Made by a program: the position numbers and the translations under genes. Positions 1 to 6,271 of a DNA stretch of 10,247 nt are shown piece by piece. The number at the start of each line of letters is the position of its first letter. Position 1 is the stretch's first letter. This DNA is from Opitutia bacterium UBA7441 (GTDB lineage Bacteria > Verrucomicrobiota > Verrucomicrobiia > Opitutales > Coraliomargaritaceae), in NCBI GenBank assembly GCA_002480015.1, contig DLQD01000035.1, positions 8,335 to 18,581 on the forward strand. Direction: 5' to 3'. The notes under the pieces are model-generated. The model saw nothing but the letters and a program-made list of their open reading frames with translations. It did not search any database and had not been told where the DNA came from.

Positions 1-4
1 TAGC

Positions 5-1213
5 TTAGCTTTTTGACTCCTCGCTGGGAGCTGGGTTGGCGTTGATCGGGAGGGATGGCGAAGCCATGATGCTGAAAATCTGTGGCGCGACAAAGACTCG
101 GTTGCGTTGTTGGCCGGTGGCTTCTTCGAGCAGGCCGTGTTCGATCCAGAAATCCACTCCGCGTTGCACCATTTGGTAAGAGACGCCCACTCGCTTGGCG
201 TGGCGGGCGATCGAGATGTAAGGGTTGGCAAAGACGTGATCCAGAATGCGCGCAGCCTCCTGCGGCACCCGCTTACCTTCTTTGAGCTTTGCTTGGTAGC
301 CTTCGTAGTGAGCCAAGATCTTTTGTGTATCCAGGCGCGCCCGTTGGGCCTGTAGGCGCACGCCACGGAGAAAATACTCAACCCAAGCGCGCCAATCCCC
401 CTTCTGGCTGACAGCGAGTAGCAGACGGTAGTAGTCATCCCGTGTTTCATCGAAAAAGCCGGAAAGATAGAGTAGTGGCTGAGAGAGGCAGCCTTGCTCG
501 CACAAGTAGAGCGTGATGAGGAGGCGGCCGATCCGTCCGTTGCCGTCCAGGAAGGGGTGGATCGCTTCGAACTGATAGTGAATCAAGGCTGCCTTCACCA
601 ATGAAGGTTCCGGATAGTCTCCGTGAATGAAGTTTTCCAATTCGCCCAGACATTGCCCCAGTTCGTGATGCGGTGGTGGAACAAAGGTCGCCTCAGTAAG
701 TGAGCAGCCCTTCGGGCCGATCCAGTTTTGACTGCGACGGTATTCTCCGGGGGTCTTGGTGCTTTCACCGCCGCGCACGTCTCTGAGCAGAATCTCGTGC
801 AGCTCTTTGAGTAGGCGGCTGGAAATGGGTAGTTCAGCCACGCGCCGAAGCCCATACTCCAGCGCATGCACATAATTGGCAACTTCGCGGACATCCGTCA
901 GTGGCTCGCCCGCATCAGCCTCCTCTTCTTCAAAAAGAGCCAGCTGCCCCATGTTGGCATGCGTATCCTCAATGCGCGAACTGAGAATGGCTTCTCGCCG
1001 CAAATAGGGCCGAATCAGTAAGTGCGGATTGGGGAGAAGCTGCCCGGCACCGGAGAGTTCTCCCAGCGCTTGATCGGCCTCAGAAATAAGGCGAATCAAA
1101 TCCCAGTCCAAGGGGAGGTGCGGGGGAAGCGGAGCTGGCGTATATGCGTAATAGCCTTCGAGTGTCTTTCGACAGGCTCCTGGGCAGTCCGCAGTAAATT
1201 GATCCGGCTTCAT
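5..1213 (-). CDS. Fic family protein (AMP-transferase type) with C-terminal winged helix
   Basis: Fic proteins usually move AMP from ATP onto a hydroxyl of a target protein in the cytoplasm; the target here is unknown. From the chosen start the product is 402 aa. Residues 1-110 resemble the Fic N-terminal domain, with an inhibitory-helix motif S78-S-R-I-E82-D83 whose Glu would block productive ATP binding. The catalytic core motif is H219-P-F-L-D-G-N-G-R227-I-G-R230, with all key residues (His219, Asn225, Arg227, Arg230) present. The last ~90 residues look like a winged helix-turn-helix, typical of the long Fic subgroup that may bind DNA. I chose the ATG at 1213 because family members usually begin with this M-K-P type sequence; in-frame starts at 1300 (ATG) and 1303 (TTG) would add 29-30 atypical residues. 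No clear ribosome binding site precedes any of these. It stands alone: no toxin or antitoxin partner is visible, and being self-inhibited it would not need one. Confidence 0.9.
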   Translation of the reverse strand: MKPDQFTADCPGACRKTLEGYYAYTPAPLPPHLPLDWDLIRLISEADQALGELSGAGQLLPNPHLLIRPYLRREAILSSRIEDTHANMGQLALFEEEEADAGEPLTDVREVANYVHALEYGLRRVAELPISSRLLKELHEILLRDVRGGESTKTPGEYRRSQNWIGPKGCSLTEATFVPPPHHELGQCLGELENFIHGDYPEPSLVKAALIHYQFEAIHPFLDGNGRIGRLLITLYLCEQGCLSQPLLYLSGFFDETRDDYYRLLLAVSQKGDWRAWVEYFLRGVRLQAQRARLDTQKILAHYEGYQAKLKEGKRVPQEAARILDHVFANPYISIARHAKRVGVSYQMVQRGVDFWIEHGLLEEATGQQRNRVFVAPQIFSIMASPSLPINANPAPSEESKS

Positions 1214-1320
1214 TATTGTAAAACTATCTTTGGGAGAAATAAAATAACTCTTATTTGCGTGAATTTGATTTGGCGATAATAAAACGCGGCTAATTGTCAT
1301 CAAATTAGGTGCTTAAAAGG
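1214..1320 (-). promoter_or_regulatory. AT-rich leader upstream of the Fic gene
   Basis: This stretch upstream of the Fic start is visibly richer in A and T than the flanking genes. It is where the Fic promoter should lie, reading leftward. Several TATTTT/TTATTA-like hexamers could be a -10 box, but no pair with a good -35 stands out. There is no purine-rich Shine-Dalgarno sequence just before the start. The frame stays open to 1303, so part of this could be coding if an upstream start were used. Confidence 0.3.
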
Positions 1321-1328
1321 GGTCATTT

Positions 1329-1516
1329 CGGAATGGCACTAACTTAAGCGCTTTTTACGTAGTGCGCAGCTTCAGCAAGCATCTTTAGGAGCGCACTCAA
1401 GCAAACATCAACCCTTGCTAAAGCTGCGGGCTACGTAGCACTGCCAGCTCGCGGGAACAGCCTTCTACCATTAGTCGGTCGTTATCGGTTAAAACCCTTA
1501 AGTTAGCGCCATTCCG
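1329..1516. repeat. 188-bp nested inverted-repeat element, MITE-like (no coding capacity)
   Basis: The ends at 1329-1348 and 1497-1516 are inverted copies matching at 19 of 20 bases (CGGAATGGC[A/G]CTAACTTAAG reading inward from the left). Inside is a second inverted repeat at 1356-1379 and 1414-1437, matching at 21 of 24 bases around a 34-nt loop. No ORF of note lies within. Short size, terminal inverted repeats and intergenic position fit a non-autonomous transposable element. From memory, the AATG..G..TTAAGG pattern of the ends resembles IS4-type insertion sequence ends, but I could not check this. No clean target-site duplication is visible. Alternatives are a structured RNA or a REP/BIME-like chromosomal repeat. 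Confidence 0.6.
1356..1437. repeat. Inner hairpin of the repeat element
   Basis: Arms 1356-1379 and 1414-1437 pair at 21 of 24 positions; the differences are two adjacent bases and one single base. The arms contain TACGTAG, CGCAGCTT and AGCAAG blocks. The hairpin sits off-centre: 7 nt separate it from the left terminal repeat and about 59 nt from the right one. A related 12-base block (CGCAGCTNTAGC) recurs at about 4392-4403. Confidence 0.6.
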
Positions 1517-1535
1517 GTCTGACTGAATTTCGTTC

Positions 1536-1568
1536 AAATCCCCCATCCCTCGGGATGGGGGATTTTTT
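1536..1568. terminator. Strong intrinsic terminator hairpin next to the heme gene stop
   Basis: A perfect stem of about 13-14 bp (AAATCCCCCATCCC with its complement) closes on a tiny loop and is followed on the plus strand by six T. It abuts the stop codon of the protoporphyrinogen oxidase gene, which is on the minus strand, so it most likely ends that transcript. Read that way the hairpin is preceded by six A and followed by only TTTG. The better T run faces the plus strand, so it may act in both directions. Confidence 0.75.
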
Positions 1569-2901
1569 ATGCCATGAGTGCTGCCTCGATACAGTAGCTC
1601 AGGGAGATGCCCTCGCGGTAATTCCCGGAGAGTCGTAGTCCGGGATAGTCTTGTTCAACGGCTTCCATTTGTGAGAGCAATCGACCGTAGCCCAGCTTGT
1701 ATTGGGGAATCGCCCTAGACCAATGCTTGTGGTGGACGAACGTGGGCTCGCCCGAGACTCCAAGGCTAGACTTTAACTCGGGTAGAACGGTCTTGAGCAA
1801 TGCCGGAGTGTCGGGCGTAGCCAAGTGCGGTTGTCGTTCGCCGCCTATAAATACGGTCATCAAGACCTCGCCCTCCGGTGCGCGTCCGGAAAATAGACTA
1901 GTGGGGAAGAGCGTGCCGAGCACCGAGCGCCTTTCGCACTCCGGAACGAGCACGCCGAAGCCATCGAGGGGGTGGATCACTTCTGACCGTTTGAAGGCCA
2001 GGCTCAAGACCGAGACTGGAGGGTAGTCGACCGCCTCAAGGAAAGCCAGTGCTTTGCGCAGTGGGGGCTCCAGCGGGAGTTTGGAGAGGGCATGTGCCGG
2101 CGTCGTTAAGACGACTTGATCGTAACTATGCTCTTCGCCATTCCAGCGAATTTTCCAAGCTTCATGGGCTTTTTCTATCGATTCAATCAATACGCTGGTT
2201 TGCACGGCGTCGCCGAGGGCGGCCGCCAGCAAGCTTGGTAATTCAGCAAGCCCGTCTTGAAAAGAGATAATACGCTTGTCGACTTTCGGCATCTCGCTTT
2301 TCCGCGAAGCCAGCATCTTGGCCGCAGCCCCTCGAATGAGGCCACCGTGGGCTTGTTCGAGGGCGTAGAGCTTCGGAAAGGCGTAGCGCAGAGATAACTG
2401 TTCCGGATCGCCGGCGTAGATGCCGCCGATCAATGGGTTGATGGCATAGCGATAGAGTTCATCGCCTAAGCGTCGGCGCACGAAATCAGCCGCGCTCTCC
2501 TCAAGTTCCGGATCGATCGGCGGGAGGAAAGGTTCTTTCAGCACGCGGAGCTTGCCCTTTAATGACCAGAGTGGGGTAGTGATGGCAGACATCGGGCCCA
2601 TGGGCACCGCATGGGGCCGACCGTCGCGTAGGATGAAGCGCTTCTTCGCCTCGTCTGATGCGCGGATGACGCGTTCTTCCAGGCCGGGTATACTTTTTAA
2701 GAATGCGTCGACTTCGTGACTATTGACTTGGATTGAGTTGGGGCCTTCTTCGGCCAGATAGTTGCCTTGGCGGTGGCTGCGTATGGAACCTCCAATCTGA
2801 TCCGAGCATTCGAGCACGGTGGCTCTGTGCCCCTGGCGTGTGAGTTGCCACGCCCGAGCCAGTGCGGTGATGCCGGAGCCGATGATCGCGATGTGTCTCA
2901 T
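1567..2901 (-). CDS. hemY: Protoporphyrinogen/coproporphyrinogen oxidase, HemY/HemG FAD type
   Basis: This FAD enzyme takes six electrons from protoporphyrinogen IX (or coproporphyrinogen III) using oxygen, a late step in heme synthesis, probably at the inner face of the membrane. The product is 444 aa, normal for the family (about 440-500). The N-terminus has the dinucleotide-binding fold with G8-S-G10-I-T-A13 and the ribose-binding Glu31, then G37-G38. The conserved E-E-G-P-N-S segment is at 51-56. The C-terminus keeps the family's second FAD contact (L-S-G-N-Y-R-E-G, then C-I-E-A about seven residues from the end). Many databases call this oxygen-dependent type HemG; it is unrelated to the short flavodoxin HemG of E. 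coli. I chose the ATG at 2901 because the Rossmann fold begins two residues later; the frame stays open to 2988 but adds nothing family-like. A strong hairpin follows the stop. Whether the true substrate is the copro- or protoporphyrinogen cannot be read from the sequence. Confidence 0.93.
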   Translation of the reverse strand: MRHIAIIGSGITALARAWQLTRQGHRATVLECSDQIGGSIRSHRQGNYLAEEGPNSIQVNSHEVDAFLKSIPGLEERVIRASDEAKKRFILRDGRPHAVPMGPMSAITTPLWSLKGKLRVLKEPFLPPIDPELEESAADFVRRRLGDELYRYAINPLIGGIYAGDPEQLSLRYAFPKLYALEQAHGGLIRGAAAKMLASRKSEMPKVDKRIISFQDGLAELPSLLAAALGDAVQTSVLIESIEKAHEAWKIRWNGEEHSYDQVVLTTPAHALSKLPLEPPLRKALAFLEAVDYPPVSVLSLAFKRSEVIHPLDGFGVLVPECERRSVLGTLFPTSLFSGRAPEGEVLMTVFIGGERQPHLATPDTPALLKTVLPELKSSLGVSGEPTFVHHKHWSRAIPQYKLGYGRLLSQMEAVEQDYPGLRLSGNYREGISLSYCIEAALMA

Positions 2902-2937
2902 GCGTTTAATGTATATTCCTTCGTGACGTTTTGAAAA
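2902..2937 (-). promoter_or_regulatory. Candidate promoter of the heme gene, possibly leaderless
   Basis: Reading leftward, TTTTCA (2932-2937) and TATACA (2910-2915) are 16 bp apart, like -35 and -10 boxes. Transcription would begin about 7 nt beyond, almost at the ATG at 2901, giving little or no leader. An AAGGA purine run lies between the boxes but is about 14 nt from the ATG, which is far for a ribosome binding site. This is a by-eye match only. Confidence 0.3.
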
Positions 2938-3028
2938 GAGCCAATGCGTGGAAAGAGGCTCTCCATGTGGGGATACGGTGGCTCTCACATCGTCTTGGAT
3001 GAAGGGCAGATCTGCCTATAAGCCGGCT

Positions 3029-3057
3029 TTGTAACATTCGTGTGAGGGCCTTATATA
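3029..3057 (+). promoter_or_regulatory. Candidate promoter of the glycosyltransferase gene
   Basis: TTGTAA (3029-3034) and TATATA (3052-3057) are separated by exactly 17 bp, each matching the sigma-70 consensus at four of six bases. The expected start near 3064 would leave a leader of under 30 nt before the ATG at 3092. It faces away from the heme gene, as expected for this divergent pair. Confidence 0.4.
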
Positions 3058-3091
3058 CGGTTGCGCTCCTGGCGCGTCTGCTACTTATTGC

Positions 3092-4354
3092 ATGCTTCAA
3101 ATGAGAGTTCTGCTGACTTCGCATGGTTCTACTGGGGATATTTACCCGGTCATTCGCCTGGGACGCGCTCTCGTCGAAGCGGGCCACCATGTCCGTTTTG
3201 CAACGGTTTCCCTCTTTCGCGAAGAGATCGAGTCGGCGGGTATCGAATTTGTTTACCTGCCGCCAGATTGGGATCAGAGTGGTTTTGCCGAAGCGATGCG
3301 CGATTTGACCAAAGCCAAAAATGCGCTCGATACATTGCGCATCATCTACTCGGAATCCTTGCCCTTTATCGATGAGATTATCAGGACACTAAAGCGAGAA
3401 TTAGATACGGCGGAGATCTTTGTCTCGAGCTACGTATTTGCCGATTTATGTGTATTGGCTCGTATGGCGAAAGTGCCCTGCGCAGTGACCACCTTTGCCC
3501 ATAACGTGGTGCCTTCGGCTAGCTATCCCCCGGAAGGTCTGCCGCGTCTTTTAGCCGCTCCGGGGTTGATACGTCGTCGATGGAACCGTCTATTGTGGAG
3601 GATCACCGATCGTGTACTCTGCTGGCAAATCAATCGTGTCGTCGGCGAGGCCATGGAGCGGCATGGTATGGGGCGCACCGATAGCTTCGCCTTGCATCCG
3701 GCGGATCGCGTCTTAGTGACCGTATCACCCAGCTTGTTTCAACCGAAGCATTTGTGGAGTGATCGCTTTAAATTTACCGGCTACTTACGTTGGCAGTCAC
3801 CCGAGGATCCCAAGCTCAACGAGGAACTGGATGCATTTTGTGAGGGCGAACAGGTGCCGGTTTTAACCTTCGGCAGTGTGACTTTTGATGAAGCCCGCAA
3901 GGTGATGACACGCTTTATGCGCAACTGGCCTGAGGGGAAGAAGGTGATTATCCAGTCTGGTTGGGCGGGGCTCACGATCGAGCGGCCCCAGGTGTCGATG
4001 AAACGTGTCGACCGCGTCTCACACGATCAACTCTTTCAATATGCTTCGATGGTGATCCATCATGGCGGTGCCGGGACGACGGCCAGCGTGCTGCATGCGG
4101 GTATTCCACATATTGTCATCCCACACATAGGCGACCAATGGTTTTTCGCTTCTGAGGTTAAACGCTTGGGCGTGGGGCTTGAGGTGAAACGTAAAAAATG
4201 GCCTGAGGAGTTGCCGAAGGCAGTGCACAGCATTGAAAATTCAAAAAAGATGCAGCTGCGCGCCCGGCAGATAGCGGATCAGTTGTCGCAGGAAGACGGA
4301 CCCGGTTCGGCGGTACGTGTGTTAGAGGTTCTGGCGAATTCCCCGGACGAGTAA
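3092..4354 (+). CDS. GT1-family glycosyltransferase (UDP-glucosyl/glucuronosyltransferase-like)
   Basis: The protein (420 aa) has the GT-B fold layout of family GT1, which transfers a sugar from a UDP- or dTDP-sugar to a small lipophilic acceptor in the cytosol. The N-terminal acceptor half starts with a beta strand and Gly-rich loop (L-T-S-H-G-S-T-G-D-I-Y-P), typical of MGT/sterol/antibiotic glycosyltransferases. The C-terminal donor half carries the GT1 signature H323-H-G-G-A-G-T-T330 and ends it with G347-D-Q349, whose Asp-Gln pair contacts the donor sugar. No signal peptide or membrane helix is seen. The first ATG (3092) gives M-L-Q-M; the ATG at 3101 is equally possible, and neither has a clear ribosome binding site. 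The acceptor is unknown: lipids, carotenoids or polyketides are all glycosylated by relatives, and no biosynthetic neighbour points to one. It is divergent from the heme gene, which does not imply shared function. Confidence 0.88.
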   Translation: MLQMRVLLTSHGSTGDIYPVIRLGRALVEAGHHVRFATVSLFREEIESAGIEFVYLPPDWDQSGFAEAMRDLTKAKNALDTLRIIYSESLPFIDEIIRTLKRELDTAEIFVSSYVFADLCVLARMAKVPCAVTTFAHNVVPSASYPPEGLPRLLAAPGLIRRRWNRLLWRITDRVLCWQINRVVGEAMERHGMGRTDSFALHPADRVLVTVSPSLFQPKHLWSDRFKFTGYLRWQSPEDPKLNEELDAFCEGEQVPVLTFGSVTFDEARKVMTRFMRNWPEGKKVIIQSGWAGLTIERPQVSMKRVDRVSHDQLFQYASMVIHHGGAGTTASVLHAGIPHIVIPHIGDQWFFASEVKRLGVGLEVKRKKWPEELPKAVHSIENSKKMQLRARQIADQLSQEDGPGSAVRVLEVLANSPDE

Positions 4355-4385
4355 ACAAACGACCTGGTTGGAATGCCTAGATGAT

Positions 4386-4408
4386 GGCTACCGCAGCTGT
4401 AGCGGGCC
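4386..4408 (+). terminator. Weak hairpin after the glycosyltransferase gene
   Basis: GGC and CCGC pair with GCGG and GCC across a 7-nt loop, with a two-base bulge, 31 bp past the stop codon. Only a short, interrupted T stretch follows, so it is at best a poor intrinsic terminator. The rest of the 128-bp convergent gap (4355-4482) shows nothing recognisable, and no good terminator is seen for the LysR gene. Confidence 0.25.
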
Positions 4409-4482
4409 TCGTTTCTGGGGTGAACCAGCTGTTGCAGGGATTCGGATCAACGTGCCACGGCCTAATCAGAAGCCCCATTCAT

Positions 4483-5397
4483 TCATCCTACACTCTCGTC
4501 GTTTTCGAGGCTGTTCAGGTCTTTTGAGGTGAGTAGGTCAATCAGCTTCTTCATGGCTGGGGTCAGCACGCGGCCTTTGCGGTGAATGAGTGCGAGCGGA
4601 CGCTTGTAAACCTTGTTCTTGAATTTAAGCACCTTAAGCAAACCCTGCGCTTCTTCGCGAGTCACCGTGGTTTGCGGCAGGATTGCGATTCCGGCGTTGA
4701 TTTCGACAGCGCGTTTGACGGTCTCTACGTTATCGAACTCCATGACGGGCTCCATTTCGATGCCAGCTTCCCGGAAAATCAAATCGGTCGCTTTGCGGGT
4801 GGGGATGTCCGGCTCAAAGCCGACGAACTTCTGCCCCGCGATTTCTTCGATCGTCACCGACTTCTTGTTAGCCAGCGGGTGCTCCGGGCTCACGACCAAG
4901 ATCAGCACATCGTCGTGGAAGGGGAGCACTTCGAGTTGCTTGTGCTTCTGGGGATATGCGACGAGTCCGAGGTCGATCGAGTTGCTTAAAATGTCTTCGT
5001 ATACATTATTGGCACGACGGTATTCGACGCGGATGTTGACCTCGGGGTACTTGGCCAGAAACGCCTTTACATAAGGTGGCAGCTCATGGAGGCCGATGCT
5101 GTAAACCGTCGAGATGTGGATCGTGCCGCTGATCACTTTCCTCATTTCCTGCAGTTCGCTGTTCAGCTTTTCGTAGAGGTAGAGGATTTCCTTGGCTGAT
5201 TCATATAGTTTTTGCCCCTCGCGCGTAAGTCGAAATTGCTTTTGGCTTCGGTCTACAATTAGTATGTTGAAGTGCTTCTCCATCGCTCGCAATTGCTGAC
5301 TAACCGCAGACTGCGTGATGCCGTTTAATTTGGCAGCGCGGGAGAAGCTTTCACTCTCGACCAGATCAGAAAATATTTTGAAGTTTTCTACGTGCAT
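4483..5397 (-). CDS. LysR-type transcriptional regulator
   Basis: A cytoplasmic DNA-binding regulator of 304 aa, the usual LysR length. Residues 3-62 form the winged helix-turn-helix, with the recognition-helix segment T29-Q-S-A-V-S-Q-Q-L-R-A-M-E40 that is very typical of the family, followed by the linker helix (about 62-90). Residues from about 92 to 295 match the periplasmic-binding-protein-like effector domain, including a G-L-V-A-Y stretch and the I-N-A-G-I-A-I-L-P segment. The effector is not evident. LysR proteins often bind between themselves and a divergent neighbour, regulating both; here that neighbour is the yggS-type gene and the gap holds suitable dyads. The ATG at 5397 is chosen because the helix-turn-helix starts almost at once. 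No Shine-Dalgarno sequence precedes it. Confidence 0.93.
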   Translation of the reverse strand: MHVENFKIFSDLVESESFSRAAKLNGITQSAVSQQLRAMEKHFNILIVDRSQKQFRLTREGQKLYESAKEILYLYEKLNSELQEMRKVISGTIHISTVYSIGLHELPPYVKAFLAKYPEVNIRVEYRRANNVYEDILSNSIDLGLVAYPQKHKQLEVLPFHDDVLILVVSPEHPLANKKSVTIEEIAGQKFVGFEPDIPTRKATDLIFREAGIEMEPVMEFDNVETVKRAVEINAGIAILPQTTVTREEAQGLLKVLKFKNKVYKRPLALIHRKGRVLTPAMKKLIDLLTSKDLNSLENDESVG

Positions 5398-5406
5398 GAT
5401 TTAATA

Positions 5407-5434
5407 GATATAAACGCCACTTATTGAAAAGCAA
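5407..5434 (-). promoter_or_regulatory. Possible promoter of the LysR gene
   Basis: Reading leftward, TTGCTT (5429-5434) and TATATC (5407-5412) lie 16 bp apart. The -35-like box is inside the TATTG/CAATA dyad, so a protein bound there would block the regulator's own promoter, the usual LysR autorepression layout. The -35 match is poor. Confidence 0.25.
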
Positions 5435-5469
5435 TAGTAAATGAAGCTAAACTAATGCACTGCTTTTCA
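5422..5469. promoter_or_regulatory. Candidate LysR operator: dyad plus inverted 9-mers
   Basis: TATTG and CAATA form a 5-5-5 dyad at 5422-5436. Overlapping it, TGAAAAGCA (5425-5433) recurs inverted as TGCTTTTCA at 5461-5469, with centres 36 bp apart. The arrangement lies midway between the divergent LysR and yggS-type genes and fits a LysR recognition site with a second half near the downstream transcription start. Assignment rests on position and symmetry only. Confidence 0.4.
5424..5453 (+). promoter_or_regulatory. Candidate promoter of the yggS-type gene
   Basis: TTGAAA (5424-5429, five of six consensus bases) and TAAACT (5448-5453, four of six) are 18 bp apart. The start site would be near 5460, giving a leader of about 33 nt. 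The -35 box lies inside the dyad described for the LysR operator. Confidence 0.4.
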
Positions 5470-5492
5470 CCAACAAAATTTCTCAGCATCGA

Positions 5493-6188
5493 ATGATCCC
5501 TTATTCTGAATTTGAAGCCAATTTATTACTGGTACATGCACGGATTCTGCGTGCCTGCGAGGCCTGTGGGCGTTCTCCGGAAACGGTTGCCCTGCTTCCT
5601 GTCACGAAAAACCACCCGGTGGAAGCGGTGGACTTTGTGGTTCGCGGCGGATTGACCGCGGTTGGAGAGAACCGAGTGCAGGAGGCATCTGAGAAGCGTA
5701 GCTCCTATTCGGGTCGAGTTCAGTGGGAGCTTATCGGGCATTTGCAGTCAAATAAGGCTCGGGACGCAGTCGCTATATTTGACCGGATCCAGTCGGTGGA
5801 TTCCCTCAAACTGCTTCGCCGCCTCGACCGCTTCGCGGGGGAGCAGGGCAAGGTGCTGCCCATCCTTCTCCAGTTTAATACGGGCGAAGACCCCAACAAA
5901 TACGGATTTGCTAGAGGGGAGGCCGATTTTGTGCTCGAAGCCGCTCTAGGAGTCGCAAATTTGAAAGTTGATGGGCTTATGACGGTTGCGCCGCTCGATG
6001 ATGATTTGGATGTGGCTAGGGCGGCCTTTGAAAGCTTGAGGGAATTACGCGATGGCCTCGCGGAGCGCTTTAGTGTGTCGCTTCCGGAGTTATCCATGGG
6101 CATGACGGGTGATCTCGAACAGGCCATTGCCGCTGGATCGACCCAGATACGCGTGGGCACGGCGCTCTTCGGTGAGCGCCATTATTAA
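5493..6188 (+). CDS. yggS: YggS/PLPBP family pyridoxal-phosphate homeostasis protein
   Basis: A cytoplasmic PLP-binding protein with no known catalytic reaction that keeps vitamin B6 and amino/keto-acid pools in balance. The 231-aa length is normal, and the protein reads as a single TIM-barrel domain like the alanine racemase N-terminal domain. Lys39 in L-P-V-T-K39-N is the expected Schiff-base lysine. Further family motifs follow in order: G-E-N-R-V-Q-E, W-E-L-I-G-H-L-Q-S-N-K, and S201-M-G-M-T-G-D207 with the A-A-G-S-T-Q-I-R-V-G-T-A-L-F-G phosphate-binding end. Relatives usually have Ser where Thr205 stands; the hydroxyl is kept. The ATG at 5493 starts at the usual family N-terminus, without a ribosome binding site. 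In other bacteria this gene often sits with proC, ylm or division genes; here it is followed 83 bp later by smc on the same strand and may be read into it. Confidence 0.93.
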   Translation: MIPYSEFEANLLLVHARILRACEACGRSPETVALLPVTKNHPVEAVDFVVRGGLTAVGENRVQEASEKRSSYSGRVQWELIGHLQSNKARDAVAIFDRIQSVDSLKLLRRLDRFAGEQGKVLPILLQFNTGEDPNKYGFARGEADFVLEAALGVANLKVDGLMTVAPLDDDLDVARAAFESLRELRDGLAERFSVSLPELSMGMTGDLEQAIAAGSTQIRVGTALFGERHY

Positions 6189-6271
6189 GTCGGCTTTTAG
6201 AGTTGCGGGACGTTCGGCGGCACTGTCTTCTTGTCGGCTTTTATACTCCCTACCAGCACCGTTTCTAAAAT
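6189..6271 (+). promoter_or_regulatory. yggS-smc spacer with a direct repeat and a -10-like box
   Basis: An 11-base direct repeat, GTCGGCTTTTA, occurs at 6189-6199 and again at 6233-6243, 44 bp apart. The second copy runs into TATACT (6242-6247, five of six bases of the -10 consensus), but no -35 box is found at the right distance. The smc start has no Shine-Dalgarno sequence. smc may therefore have its own promoter here or be co-transcribed with the upstream gene. Confidence 0.3.

Noticed and set aside
5..1213. Fic as the toxin of a toxin-antitoxin pair
   Set aside because: No small antitoxin gene is adjacent, and the protein carries its own inhibitory motif and winged helix, unlike the short toxin types.
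1320..1532. Target-site duplication around the repeat element
   Set aside because: ATTTCG occurs at 1325-1330 and 1527-1532, and GGTC touches both ends, but the first is not placed symmetrically at the element's ends and the second is only four bases.
1304..1566. Degenerate transposase or hidden small gene in the gap
   Set aside because: No frame of useful length or family resemblance is seen; the region is taken up by the inverted repeats and the terminator hairpin.
2902..2988. N-terminal extension of the heme gene to 2988
   Set aside because: The FAD-binding fold starts just after the ATG at 2901; the extra 29 residues are not family-like and would overlap the promoter region.
4613..5074. 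Open frames of 135-153 codons opposite the LysR gene
   Set aside because: Antisense shadows of a clear LysR coding region, with no family-like sequence.
3092..6188. Glycosyltransferase, LysR and yggS as one biosynthetic cluster
   Set aside because: They lie on alternating strands with separate promoters, and no synthase, transporter or tailoring gene is present.
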